Shown: positions 25,963 through 34,188, numbered from the stretch's first letter. The stretch: DNA of 64,000 nt from JAFAYN01 sp963733105 (GCA_963733105.1 CAVTCB010000023.1:124001-188000), one strand, 5' to 3'. Made by a program: numbers and translations. The notes: generated by a model from the letters alone, not told the origin.

Positions 25963-28725
25963 ATGCGCACACAATCCTTGCTCGCCGCCTTCCTGCTCGC
26001 GCTCGCGCTCCCCGCGGGGCTCGCCGCGCAGGGGGCGACGGGACGAATCGAAGGCCGCGTGGTGGACGCGCGGACGGGGGCCCCGCTCGGCGGCGCCCGC
26101 GTCGTGCTCCAGGGAAGCCAGGACGCCGCGGTCACCGGCGCGGACGGCCGCTTCTCCCTGGCCCGCGTCCCGGTGGGGAGCCGGACCGTCGCCGCCACCC
26201 TGCTCGGCTACACCCCCGCGGTCGTTCCGGGGGTGCAGGTGCAGGCCGCCGAGGTCGCCCGCGTGGACGTGAAGCTCGCCGCGCAGGCGCTCGCGCTGGA
26301 GGGGCTCACCGTCACCGCGGGCGCCGCCCGGGGGAGCGTGAGCCGCGCCATCGAGCAGCAGCGCTCCGCCGCCGGCGTGGTGAACGCCGTGGGCGCCGAG
26401 CAGATCGCCCGGAGCCCCGACTCCGACGCCGCCCAGGTGGTGCAGCGCGTCAGCGGCGTCACCGTGCAGGACGGGCGCTACGTCTTCGTCCGCGGGCTGG
26501 GCGAGCGCTACTCCACCACCTCGCTCAACGGCGCGCGGCTCCCCAGCCCCGAGCCCGACCGCAGGACCGTCCCGCTCGACCTCTTCCCCTCCGGCATCCT
26601 GGACGGGATCACCGTCTCCAAGACCTTCACCCCCGACCTCCCGGGCGACTTCAGCGGCGCCCAGGTCAACCTCAGGACTCGCTCCTTCCCCACGCGGCGC
26701 ACCGCCTCGCTCTCCTTCTCCGGCGGTCTCAACGACGCCGCCACCTTCCGGGACGTGCTCGTCGCGCCCGGCGGCGGGATGGACTGGCTCGCCTTCGCCG
26801 GGAGCGGCCGGCAGCTCCCCAGCGCCCTCGCCGGCGGGGCGCAGCTCAACGACTTCGGGCAGATCTCCGAGGCCCTGAGCTCGTTCCGCAACGTGTGGAC
26901 GGCCGACCGGGCCAGCGGGCGCCCCAACGGCTCCCTCAGCGCCTCCGTCGGCGGCCAGGACGACCTCCTGGGCCGCCCGCTGGGGTACGTCGCCACCCTC
27001 AGCTACTCCGCCAGCCAGGAGGTCCGTCGGGGCGAGGAGCGCGCCTTCGCCACGCTGGGCGGGAGCGGAGGCGGGACCCAGCCCTACAACGCCTTCACCG
27101 GCTCCACCGGGCGCACCAGCGTGCTGTGGGGCGGCGTCCTCAACCTGAGCACCCAGCTCGGCGAGGGGAGCCGCGTCTCCTTCAACAACACCTACGACCG
27201 CACCTCCGACAACGAGGCCATCCGCCTCTTCGGGAACCTGGAGGAGTTCGGCGTCCCGGTGGACGTCACCCGGCTCTCCTTCGTCGAGCGCAGCATCTAC
27301 TCCTCGCAGCTCCAGGCGAGCCACGTCCTCGGCGGGCGGCACAAGCTGGACTGGAGCGGCACCCTTTCCGGCGTCGAGCGGGACGAGCCCGACCGCTCCG
27401 ACCTGACCTACGCCCGCGAGACCGACCCGCGGACCGGGGAGCAGCGGGGCTTCGCCTGGCTGGGGAACCGCTCCCGCTCGGCCACGCGCACCTTCAGCGC
27501 CCTCTCCGAGCAGGCCCGCACCGCGGATCTCGCCTACACCCTCCAGCTCGGCGGCGACGCCGGGGTCCCCGGGAGCCTGAAGCTGGGAGGCCTGTACCGC
27601 AACGTGGAGCGCGACTCCGACACCCGCGCCTACGACCTGCTGAACCGCGGCCTCACCGACGAGCAGCGCACCCTCCCGGCCGAGGAGCTGTTCAGCGGGC
27701 GCTTCTTCGACCCGGCCGACCCCAAGGTCACCCTGCGGCAGAACGTCAACGGCGGCTCCTACACCGCCTCGGACCACCTGGGGGCGGGGTACGTCATGCT
27801 GGACTACCCGCTCTCCGACCGCGTCCGCGTGGTCGGCGGGGCGCGCGTGGAGCACGACCGCATCGAGGTGGACGCCGTCGGCGTGAACGGGGCCCGCACC
27901 CCGGTGCTCCTGGAGAACACCGACGTCCTCCCGGCGCTGGCGGTCAACTGGGACCCCACCGACAACCAGCGGGTGCGCCTCTCCGCCACGCAGACCCTGT
28001 CGCGCCCGGAGTACCGCGAGCTCTCCCCCACCGCCTTCTTCGACGTGCTGGGGCAGCTCAACTTCGGCAACCCCGAGCTGGAGCGCGCGCGGATCCGCAA
28101 CTACGACCTGCGCTGGGAGCTGTACCCGTCCGACGACGAGCTGCTGAGCGTAGCGCTCTTCGCCAAGGACTTCGACCGTCCTCTGGAGCGCATCCTGGTG
28201 CAGTCCACCGGCGCCTCCTCGGTCAGCTTCGTCAACACCGAGGGCGCGGTGAACTACGGGGTGGAGCTGGAGGCCCGGAAGGGGCTGGGCGCCCTCGCCT
28301 CCTTCCTGGAGCCGCTCTCCTTCTTCAGCAACGTGTCGCTGATCCGGAGCGAGATCACCGTGGGCAACCGCGGCCTGGTCTCCCTCACCAGCGACCATCG
28401 CCCCATGGCCGGGCAGGCGCCCTACGTGGTCAACGCCGGGCTCACCTGGTCGGGCGACACCGGGCGCAACGCCACCGTGCTGTACAACGTGGTGGGGAAG
28501 CGGATCTCCGAGGTGGGGACCGGCGGCCTCCCCGACACCTACGAGCTCCCGCGCCACGTGCTGGACCTCAGCTTCCAGCTCCCGCTCCTGGGCGGTGGGA
28601 GCACGCTGAAGCTGGACGCCAAGAACCTGCTGGACTCGCCCTTCCACCTGGAGCAGGGGTCCGTGACCCGCCACCGCTACACCACCGGCCGCACGTTCTC
28701 GCTGGGTGTGGCGCTGCGGCGGTGA
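25963..28725 (+). CDS. TonB-dependent receptor, probably phosphate-regulated
   Basis: A 920-residue outer-membrane receptor with signal peptide (LLAAFLLALALPAGLAAQ), a carboxypeptidase-regulatory-like domain (GRIEGRVVDARTGAPLGGAR), a plug (SDAAQVVQRVSGVTVQDG, YVFVRGLGERYSTTSLNG, VPLDLFPSGILDGITVSKTF) and a barrel that ends in FSLGVALRR. The plug motif resembles receptors of the type found beside phosphatases or carbohydrate enzymes rather than siderophore receptors. A candidate PHO box lies upstream and the next gene, an exported repeat-containing lipoprotein, has another, so the pair may capture a phosphorus-containing polymer or ester. That substrate is inference. ATG 25963 has only weak ribosome-site similarity, but it begins the signal peptide. 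Confidence 0.85.
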   Translation: MRTQSLLAAFLLALALPAGLAAQGATGRIEGRVVDARTGAPLGGARVVLQGSQDAAVTGADGRFSLARVPVGSRTVAATLLGYTPAVVPGVQVQAAEVARVDVKLAAQALALEGLTVTAGAARGSVSRAIEQQRSAAGVVNAVGAEQIARSPDSDAAQVVQRVSGVTVQDGRYVFVRGLGERYSTTSLNGARLPSPEPDRRTVPLDLFPSGILDGITVSKTFTPDLPGDFSGAQVNLRTRSFPTRRTASLSFSGGLNDAATFRDVLVAPGGGMDWLAFAGSGRQLPSALAGGAQLNDFGQISEALSSFRNVWTADRASGRPNGSLSASVGGQDDLLGRPLGYVATLSYSASQEVRRGEERAFATLGGSGGGTQPYNAFTGSTGRTSVLWGGVLNLSTQLGEGSRVSFNNTYDRTSDNEAIRLFGNLEEFGVPVDVTRLSFVERSIYSSQLQASHVLGGRHKLDWSGTLSGVERDEPDRSDLTYARETDPRTGEQRGFAWLGNRSRSATRTFSALSEQARTADLAYTLQLGGDAGVPGSLKLGGLYRNVERDSDTRAYDLLNRGLTDEQRTLPAEELFSGRFFDPADPKVTLRQNVNGGSYTASDHLGAGYVMLDYPLSDRVRVVGGARVEHDRIEVDAVGVNGARTPVLLENTDVLPALAVNWDPTDNQRVRLSATQTLSRPEYRELSPTAFFDVLGQLNFGNPELERARIRNYDLRWELYPSDDELLSVALFAKDFDRPLERILVQSTGASSVSFVNTEGAVNYGVELEARKGLGALASFLEPLSFFSNVSLIRSEITVGNRGLVSLTSDHRPMAGQAPYVVNAGLTWSGDTGRNATVLYNVVGKRISEVGTGGLPDTYELPRHVLDLSFQLPLLGGGSTLKLDAKNLLDSPFHLEQGSVTRHRYTTGRTFSLGVALRR

Positions 28726-28740
28726 GTTTTTGAAGAGCGG

Positions 28741-28876
28741 GGTTCGGGCGTGCCCCCCGCTGGCGCGGGGGTCGGGCTGCGGCTCCGTAGGGAACGATAC
28801 AACCGTTCCCAACGGAGTCGAGCCCCGGCAAACTGCGCCGGGTCTCGCCCCTTCGGGCTCGCAACCCTCACGCAAC
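28741..28876 (-). repeat. structured dispersed repeat (family R1, copy 2)
   Basis: Inverted relative to copy 1. The long arm here reads gggaacg/cgttccc in place of ggacacg/cgtgtcc, and the short arm ccggc-aaact-gcgccgg; both retain pairing. It lies 15 bases after the TonB receptor stop. Confidence 0.8.
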
Positions 28877-28911
28877 TTCTTGTCGTGCCTGTAGTTGATG
28901 TAGTTGTAGTG

Positions 28912-28952
28912 CTCCCCTCCCCCCTTGTGGGGGAGGGGCCGGGGGTGGGGGG
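28912..28952. repeat. G-rich hairpin repeat (family R0, copy 4)
   Basis: Arms ctcccctcccccc and gggggagggg, then ccgggggtgggggg, with the G-runs on the + strand. It follows the R1 copy and ends ten bases before a candidate PHO box. Apart from these repeats, the 355-base gap holds only that box and a hairpin. Confidence 0.7.
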
Positions 28953-28961
28953 TAGCCACAC

Positions 28962-28979
28962 AGTTACCTGGCGGTGACA
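28962..28979 (+). promoter_or_regulatory. candidate PHO box before repeat lipoprotein
   Basis: Direct repeat AGTTACC-tggc-GGTGACA, 11-base periodicity, 101 bases before the ATG. It is nearly identical in second half to the box before the TonB receptor, so the two genes are probably co-induced though separated by repeats. Confidence 0.6.
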
Positions 28980-28999
28980 CGCCGGGGACGCGACGGACA

Positions 29000-29033
29000 C
29001 GGAGGGGTGCGAACGTTGGTTCGCACCCCTCCG
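29000..29033 (+). other. strong hairpin in the leader of the repeat lipoprotein gene
   Basis: A 15-base perfect stem (arms cggaggggtgcgaac and gttcgcacccctccg) with a four-base loop gttg, not followed by T residues. It lies between the candidate PHO box and the ATG, so it should be near the 5' end of the mRNA, where it could stabilise the transcript or hinder translation. Confidence 0.55.
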
Positions 29034-29080
29034 CGCGTTCCGGGGTGCCCTGAAAACCACCAGCAAAGGAAACCGACCAG

Positions 29081-30511
29081 ATGACCTCCAAGCTGCGCTC
29101 GCTCTCCCGGATCGGCATGCTGGGCCTCGGCCTGGCCGCGCTCGGGGCGTGCAACGGGGACGACCCGGAGCGCCCCTGCGTGCCCGGGGTGGACGCCGGC
29201 TGCCCCATCCCCTCGGGGAGCGCCGTCGTGACCGGCAACATCACGGCGAGCCGGACCTTCTTCGCGGAGACCACCTACGTCCTCCGCGGGTACGTCAAGG
29301 TGGCCGGGGGCGCCACGCTCACGGTGCAGCCGGGAACCAGGGTCGTCGGCGACACGCTGACGCCGGGGAGCTCGCTCTGGATCCTCCGCGGCGCCCGCAT
29401 CCAGGCCGAGGGGACCGCCGACCGGCCCATCGTCTTCACCTCGCAGCGCGCCCCCGGGAACCGCAAGCCGGGCGACTGGGGCGGGATCATCATGATCGGC
29501 AACGGCGTCATCAACCGCACCGGCGGCACCATCAACACCGAGGGCCCTCCGGGGAGCGTCGCCGAGAACTACGCCGGCGGGAACGACAACGGCGACAGCA
29601 GCGGGAGCCTGCGCTACGTGCGCATCGAGTTCGCCGGGTACGACGTCACCGGGACCGGGCAGGAGCTGAACTCGCTCTCCATGTACGCCGTGGGGCGGGG
29701 GACCCGGCTGGAGTACGTGCAGTCGCTCGCCGGGCTCGACGACAGCTTCGAGTGGTGGGGCGGCGCCGTGGACGGGCGCTACCTGGTCTCCGTGCAGTCC
29801 GGCGACGACCACTTCGACTGGACCGAGGGGTACCAGGGGCGCAACCAGTTCCTGATCGCCTTCCAGAACGGGCAGCTCGACCCGCGCCAGGGCACCGGGA
29901 CCCTCTCCACCGACCCGCGCGGCTTCGAGGGCGACGGGTGCGACCCGCAGCCCGGGAGCGGGTGCGTGGTGAGCGCCACCGAGACCAGCACCCCCTACTC
30001 GCAGCCGGTGTTCGCCAACTTCACCCTGATCGGCTCCCGGGAGATCACCCCCACCGAGGGGAACGGGATGGTGCTCCGCCGCGGGACCGCGGGTACCTTC
30101 TACAACGGCGTCGTCGCCCGCTGGAAGGGGACCGGCCTCAACGTCCGCGACGCCTTCACCAACGTGCAGCGCACGCAGGGCCGCCTGGACGTGCGCAGCG
30201 TCGTCTTCGCCGAGAACGGCGCCAACTACGACGCCGAGACCAGCACCAGCTTCGGGAAGCAGTCGCTGTTCGGGGCCAACGGGATGCGCGAGGCGGCCTC
30301 CACGGGCTCGCTCTTCCTGAGCGTCGCCGCGGGCGCGCCCGACTTCACCCCCGCCGCCGGATCGCTCCTGGCCACCGGCGGGACCGCCGTCCCGGCCGAC
30401 CGCGTGGCCGGCTACGCCTACGGCACCTTCGCCACCACCTCGTACGTCGGCGCGGTGGACCCGGCGGGGACCCGGTGGTTCCAGGGGTGGACCAGCTTCG
30501 CCACCAACTGA
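29081..30511 (+). CDS. secreted lipoprotein with right-handed repeat fold
   Basis: A 476-residue exported lipoprotein (lipobox LAALGAC). The mature protein has TYVLRGYVKVAGGATLTVQPG, GARIQAEGTADRPIVFTS, GDWGGIIMIGNGVINRT, a FAGYDVTGTGQELNSLSMYAVG stretch and EWWGGAVDGRYLVS, a pattern of stacked short strands typical of beta-helix or pectate-lyase-like folds. Comparable lipoproteins are often encoded beside TonB receptors. No catalytic residues stand out. It probably binds or displays a substrate at the cell surface for the receptor upstream. ATG 29081 follows AGGAAACC. A PHO-box candidate and a strong hairpin lie in its leader, and a hairpin terminator follows at 30610. Confidence 0.75.
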   Translation: MTSKLRSLSRIGMLGLGLAALGACNGDDPERPCVPGVDAGCPIPSGSAVVTGNITASRTFFAETTYVLRGYVKVAGGATLTVQPGTRVVGDTLTPGSSLWILRGARIQAEGTADRPIVFTSQRAPGNRKPGDWGGIIMIGNGVINRTGGTINTEGPPGSVAENYAGGNDNGDSSGSLRYVRIEFAGYDVTGTGQELNSLSMYAVGRGTRLEYVQSLAGLDDSFEWWGGAVDGRYLVSVQSGDDHFDWTEGYQGRNQFLIAFQNGQLDPRQGTGTLSTDPRGFEGDGCDPQPGSGCVVSATETSTPYSQPVFANFTLIGSREITPTEGNGMVLRRGTAGTFYNGVVARWKGTGLNVRDAFTNVQRTQGRLDVRSVVFAENGANYDAETSTSFGKQSLFGANGMREAASTGSLFLSVAAGAPDFTPAAGSLLATGGTAVPADRVAGYAYGTFATTSYVGAVDPAGTRWFQGWTSFATN

Positions 30512-30535
30512 TTGCCCCCGGCTGCGCGCCCGTGA

Positions 30536-30600
30536 GAGCCGGGCGAATGAATTCGCTGCAACAACGGCACGAAGTCCGCCTTCGCGGACTGACGGCAACG
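30536..30600 (+). repeat. dispersed repeat (family R3, copy 1)
   Basis: About 65 bases containing ccgggcgaatgaattcgctg, acggcacgaagtccgcc and gcggactgacggcaacg. The second copy, inverted at 39947-40011, differs at about three positions. An inner hairpin is gtccgcc-ttc-gcggac. It lies just after the repeat lipoprotein gene. Confidence 0.8.
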
Positions 30601-30609
30601 ACGAAAAAG

Positions 30610-30633
30610 CCCTCCCCCAGAATTGGGGGAGGG
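30610..30633 (+). terminator. hairpin, probable terminator of the repeat lipoprotein gene
   Basis: Perfect ten-base stem ccctccccca / tgggggaggg with loop gaat, preceded by aaaaag. No T-run follows, so termination efficiency is uncertain. Confidence 0.5.
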
Positions 30634-30715
30634 TGGCGAGCCTAAAGCGAGCCGGGTGGGGGTGCGCGGAGGGTGCCCCCGCCAGGTCCTTACCCCGGAT
30701 CTCGATCGCGTAGTT

Positions 30716-30757
30716 CTCCCCTCCCCCCTTGTGGGGGAGGGGCCGGGGGTGGGGGGT
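30716..30757. repeat. G-rich hairpin repeat (family R0, copy 5)
   Basis: Arms ctcccctcccccc and gggggagggg followed by ccgggggtgggggg; almost the same sequence as copy 4 near 28.9 kb. It ends 28 bases before the ATG of a lipoprotein gene, so it would sit in that gene's leader. Confidence 0.7.
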
Positions 30758-30784
30758 CCCCCCGGCGCGTCACATCCCACATCC

Positions 30785-31396
30785 ATGAAACGAGCCTTCT
30801 TCGCCGCCGTTCTCCTCGTCCTCGCCGCGTGCGGCACGCCCCCCGGGGACGCCGCGCCCGCCGCGGACACCGCCGCGTCCACCCCCGCCGAGCGGGTGGA
30901 CAGCGTCCTCCCCCGGGAGGAGGAGATGCGGCGCTTCACCGCCGGGCTCGGCGCGCCGCCGGAGCGCCTGGAGGGGGGCGAGGCGTCGCTGGAGGCGCTC
31001 GCCCGGGCCCACCTCCGCGCCGTGTCGCGCGGCGACACCGCCGCGCTCCGGCGCATGCTCCTGACGCGCGCCGAGTTCGCGCACCTGTACTACCCGCACA
31101 CCCCCCTCTCCCGCCCACCGTACGACCTCGCCCCCGGGCTCATGTGGCTCCAGCTCACGCGCGCCTCCGACGTCGGGGCGGGGACGGTGCTCGCCGACCT
31201 GCGCGGCCGCTCCCCCGACTTCCGCGCCGTCCGCTGCGCCGCGAAGCCCGAGGCGCAGGGGCCCGGCACCGTGCACGCCGGGTGCGCCGTGCGCTTCGCC
31301 CTCCCCGGCGAGGGGGAGGAGGAGCGCGTCCTCTTCGGCCCCGTCCTGGAGCGGGACGGGCGCTTCAAGTTCGTGTCGTACGGCGTCCCCGAGTAG
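30785..31396 (+). CDS. lipoprotein of unknown function
   Basis: A 203-residue exported lipoprotein with a short signal and lipobox LLVLAAC. After an Ala/Pro-rich linker, the body contains LARAHLRAVSRGDTAALRRML, a LYYPHTPLSRPPYDL segment and C-terminal strands VRFALPG and LFGPVLERDGRFKFVSYG. The alternation of helices with a four-strand end is reminiscent of NTF2/SnoaL-like domains, but similarity is weak and I give no function. The last 20 residues form a typical amphipathic strand pair. ATG 30785 directly follows a G-rich repeat. It ends at a very strong bidirectional terminator that it shares with the converging lipoprotein gene. Confidence 0.68.
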   Translation: MKRAFFAAVLLVLAACGTPPGDAAPAADTAASTPAERVDSVLPREEEMRRFTAGLGAPPERLEGGEASLEALARAHLRAVSRGDTAALRRMLLTRAEFAHLYYPHTPLSRPPYDLAPGLMWLQLTRASDVGAGTVLADLRGRSPDFRAVRCAAKPEAQGPGTVHAGCAVRFALPGEGEEERVLFGPVLERDGRFKFVSYGVPE

Positions 31397-31402
31397 CGGG
31401 AA

Positions 31403-31440
31403 CGCGAAGGGGCCCCGGCATCCGCCGGGGCCCCTTCGCG
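31403..31440. terminator. strong bidirectional hairpin terminator
   Basis: Perfect 17-base stem (arms cgcgaaggggccccggc / gccggggccccttcgcg) with loop atcc, between two converging lipoprotein genes. The tail is not T-rich on either strand, but the stem's position and strength argue for termination of both. Confidence 0.75.
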
Positions 31441-31461
31441 CTCCCACGCCCTCCCCGCCGC

Positions 31462-31983
31462 CTACCCCCTGCACTCGCGGTACGTGACCCTCTCGTTCCA
31501 GTAGGGGCCGTTCTCGTCCTTGCCGTAGTCGTACACGGTGTGCATCAGGTAGTTGGCCGTACCGCTCCGGCTGATCACCCGAAACGTACTTATCACGTCC
31601 CCGTTGATCGGGAAGAACGGGGGACGGGTCGGGACCGCGAACGTCGCGTCATGGTTCTGGATCTCGACGTAGGTGTAGCGGTCCCCGGTGGTCAGCCCCA
31701 CGCCGCTGAGGTTGATGGAGTTGACGTGGTACCGCGACGAGACCGACCCCTCCTCCCTGTCCGTGGTCCTGATGAAGTGCATCCTCCCCGAAACGAGGAC
31801 CGTCTCCCCGTTGCACGGGTTCTCGGTGGTGAACTCCCTGTCCACCTGGTAGTGCTCGCGCTCCGGCGCCTGCGAGCTCTCCGACGCGGAGAAGGCCGGC
31901 AGCGGCGCCGGCTGCAGGGGCGAAGCGTTCTCACAGGCAGCGACCAGCACGGCAGCACCCGCCACGAGCAGCAAGCGTCTCAT
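31462..31983 (-). CDS. lipoprotein of unknown function
   Basis: A 173-residue exported lipoprotein (lipobox AVLVAAC, Cys around residue 17). The mature part has a Pro/Ser-rich linker then a beta-rich domain: NPCNGETVLVSGRMHFIR, RYHVNSINLSGVGL, YTYVEIQNHDATF, VISTFRVISR and YLMHTVYDYG. The CNGE motif and the strand pattern resemble small beta-sandwich lipoproteins seen in Gemmatimonadota and related phyla; no function is known. I chose the second ATG (31983) because GGAG lies at good distance before it, while it touches the ATG at 31989. It is less GC-rich than its neighbours. Confidence 0.68.
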   Translation of the reverse strand: MRRLLLVAGAAVLVAACENASPLQPAPLPAFSASESSQAPEREHYQVDREFTTENPCNGETVLVSGRMHFIRTTDREEGSVSSRYHVNSINLSGVGLTTGDRYTYVEIQNHDATFAVPTRPPFFPINGDVISTFRVISRSGTANYLMHTVYDYGKDENGPYWNERVTYRECRG

Positions 31984-32092
31984 GTTCATCTCCGGGGAGG
32001 GAAGGAATCAGTTGTTTCCCCCCGCAGAGCAAGCGGGATGCCGCAGAGAAACGACGGCAGGGTCCCTCCCGGGGGAGAGACCCTGCAATCTC

Positions 32093-32240
32093 GCAGTTGC
32101 GTGAGGGATGCGCGCCCGGCAGGGCCGAGACCCGACAGCCGTACCGTCGGGGCTCGGCGGAGTTAGGCACGGTGGTATCGTGCCTTACTCCGCGCGCAAC
32201 CCGGCCCCCCGCCAGGGGGGACACGCCCACCCCGCGGTTC
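32093..32240 (+). repeat. structured dispersed repeat (family R1, copy 3)
   Basis: A diverged copy. The long arm reads aggcacg / cgtgcct around gtggtat with outer ggagtt / actcc pairing; the short arm is ccgac-agccgtacc-gtcgg; the last hairpin is cccccgccaggggg. Each differs from copy 1 while keeping complementarity. It lies between the lipoprotein start and the 3' end of pit. Confidence 0.75.
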
Positions 32241-32248
32241 AAAGCAGT

Positions 32249-33290
32249 TCAGGCCGGGAATATCAGAGCCAGCAGCCAGTACGACACGGCCGAGATGGTC
32301 ATCGCCGCCGGGATGGTCAGGAACCAGGCCCACACGATCCGCCCCGCCACCCCCCAGCGCACCGCCGAGATCCGCTGCGTCGCGCCCACCCCCACGATGG
32401 CGCCCGTGATGGTGTGCGTGGTGCTGACCGGGATTCCCAGCCCCGTCGCCAGGAAGATGCTCAGCGCCCCCCCCGTCTCCGCGCAGAACCCGCCCACCGG
32501 GCGCAGCCGCGTGATGCGCGTCCCCATGGTGTGCACGATCCGCCACCCGCCGAACAGCGTCCCCAGCCCGATCGCCGCGTGCGCGCCCGAACTTGATCCA
32601 GAAGGGGATGTGGTCCGGGCTGGTGATGTAGAAGTGGCGCAGGAACCCCTCCTGGCCCACGAACGAGGCCTGCGACGCCACCAGGAGGCTCATGATGATC
32701 CCCATGGTCTTCTGCGCGTCGTTGGCCCCGTGCGACAGGGAGAAGAGCGCCGAGCTCAGGAGCTGGGCGCCGCGGAAGACCCGGTCCACCCGGTGCGGCG
32801 AAGTCCGGTGGAAGATCCAGAGCACCGCCACCATCAGGGTGAAGCCCGCCGCCATCCCGATCATCGGCGAGAGGACGATGAAGCTCAGCGTCTGGATCCA
32901 CTTCGTCCCCCACTCGATCGCCGCGTCCCACCCCGCCTTGGCGATCGCCGCGCCCGCGTACCCGCCGATCAGCGCGTGCGACGAGCTGGACGGGATCCCG
33001 TAGTACCAGGTGATCAGGTTCCAGACGATCGCCCCCAGCAGCCCGCCCAGGATCACCGTGGGCGTGACGATCTCCAGGTGGATCATCCCGCTCCCGATCG
33101 CCTTCGCCACCGCCGTGCCGAAGACGAACAGGGCCACGAAGTTGAAGAACGCCGCCCAGCACACCGCCGCGACCGGGCTCAGCACGCGCGTCCCCACCAC
33201 CGTGGCGATGGAGTTGGCCGAGTCGTGGAACCCGTTGATGAAGTCGAAGACGAACGCGACCGCGACGATGACGAGGATGTAGGTGATCAC
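32249..33290 (-). CDS. pit: low-affinity phosphate transporter Pit, frameshifted in this sequence
   Basis: An inorganic phosphate permease of the PiT family (about 346 residues), which imports metal-phosphate complexes with protons. It carries the family signatures FDFINGFHDSANSIATVV near the N-terminus and, after many membrane helices, GIPVSTTHTITGAIVG; an inner SSHALIGG repeat is also present. The frame breaks after FWIKFG: one extra G at 32587-32589 shifts the last third; correcting it gives GAHAAIGLGTLFGG and a normal C-terminus at 32249. The gene starts with GTG three bases after the DUF47 stop, so the two form an operon. A PHO-box-like repeat sits just before DUF47; in Sinorhizobium, the homologous pair is repressed by PhoB. 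Confidence 0.88.
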
Positions 33291-33293
33291 GGG

Positions 33294-33905
33294 TCAGCTG
33301 TTCTTGATCGAGATGCTCTCCAGCACGTTGGCCACGTCGTCGCACTGGTCCAGCGCGTCCTCCAGCCGCTCGTACAGGTCCTTCCACTTGATCACTTCCA
33401 GCGGGTCCGGCGTCCCCCGGAACAGCTCGCCGACGGCCGCGTGGTAGATGGCGTCCCCCTCCTCCTCCAGCCGCTTCATCTCGCGGGCCCGCTCCGCCAC
33501 CACCTTGGGCTTCTTCATGTCGCGCACCGCCGCCTCGATCGCCGCCCCCGCGCGCTGCAGCACCTCCGACAGGCGCTTCGCCGGCTCGCGGCTCTCCGTG
33601 ATGTGGAACATCTGCGCGCGGCGGGCCGTGCCGTCCAGCAGGTCGATCACGTCGTCCAGGCGCGAGGCCAGGAGGTGGATGTCCTCCCGGTCGATCGGGG
33701 TCACGAAGCTGCGGTCGATCCGGTCGATCACGTCGTGGGTCAGGTTGTCCGCCTGGTGCTCCAGCTCCTTGATGGCGGCCACGTGCTCGGCCAGCCGCTC
33801 CGGCTCGGTGAAGAGGCGGTGGATGAGGTCCGCGCACTCGCAGAGGCGGCGGGCGAGCGCCGCGAACAGGTCGAAGAACTTCTCGTCACGCGGGATCAGA
33901 CCCAT
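33294..33905 (-). CDS. DUF47 family phosphate transport regulator (PhoU-like)
   Basis: A 203-residue all-helical DUF47 protein, distantly related to PhoU. These proteins accompany Pit transporters and are thought to regulate them. Visible features: MGLIPRDEKFFDLFAALA at the N-terminus, then two PhoU-like helical repeats with DNLTHDVIDRIDRSF and RLDDVIDLLDGTARR near 100, and ERLEDALDQCDDVANVLE at the end; the acidic D/E-rich helices can bind metal clusters. ATG 33905 has GGAG eight bases upstream. The gene is directly before pit and divergent from pstS. The candidate PHO box ends only 16 bases before its start codon, a position better suited to repression than to activation. Confidence 0.88.
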   Translation of the reverse strand: MGLIPRDEKFFDLFAALARRLCECADLIHRLFTEPERLAEHVAAIKELEHQADNLTHDVIDRIDRSFVTPIDREDIHLLASRLDDVIDLLDGTARRAQMFHITESREPAKRLSEVLQRAGAAIEAAVRDMKKPKVVAERAREMKRLEEEGDAIYHAAVGELFRGTPDPLEVIKWKDLYERLEDALDQCDDVANVLESISIKNS

Positions 33906-33921
33906 GCGGATGCTCCGTGGA

Positions 33922-33939
33922 TGTAGCCGGTGTGTAACG
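33922..33939 (-). promoter_or_regulatory. candidate PHO box before DUF47-pit
   Basis: On the minus strand: CGTTACA-cacc-GGCTACA, 11-base periodicity, 16 bases before the DUF47 ATG. It would overlap the transcript start or leader and so suits repression by PhoB. One more GTTAC half-site lies on the same strand near 33999. Confidence 0.6.
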
Positions 33940-34090
33940 GACGGAGGCCGGCCCCGGCGCCGTCCGGCCCGCGCTCCCCGTGCCACGGAGCTCCGTGTAA
34001 CGGCGGTGCGAGGCGCGACCAAAGTACAGCCGGGGCAGGGAATTCGAAAGCCTCGCGTCGGCCCCGCCCCCTCTCCGGCGCGGTCCGAAC

Positions 34091-34145
34091 CGTTACCCTG
34101 CCCGTTGCGTGCCGTTACAACGCCGTGACGGCGCCCCGGTAGCTT
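34091..34145 (+). promoter_or_regulatory. candidate PHO boxes and -10 of the pst operon
   Basis: Four half-sites: CGTTAC at 34091, CGTTGC at 34103, CGTTAC at 34113 and CGTGAC at 34124. The last two form CGTTACA-acgc-CGTGACG, spaced by 11. About ten bases after the pair is TAGCTT (34140-34145), a plausible -10 in the position seen in PhoB-activated promoters where the box replaces the -35. pstS starts at 34189. Confidence 0.7.
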
Positions 34146-34188
34146 CCCGGCGTCCAGACGGTGTGAACCTCGACGCTCAAGGGAAGAC

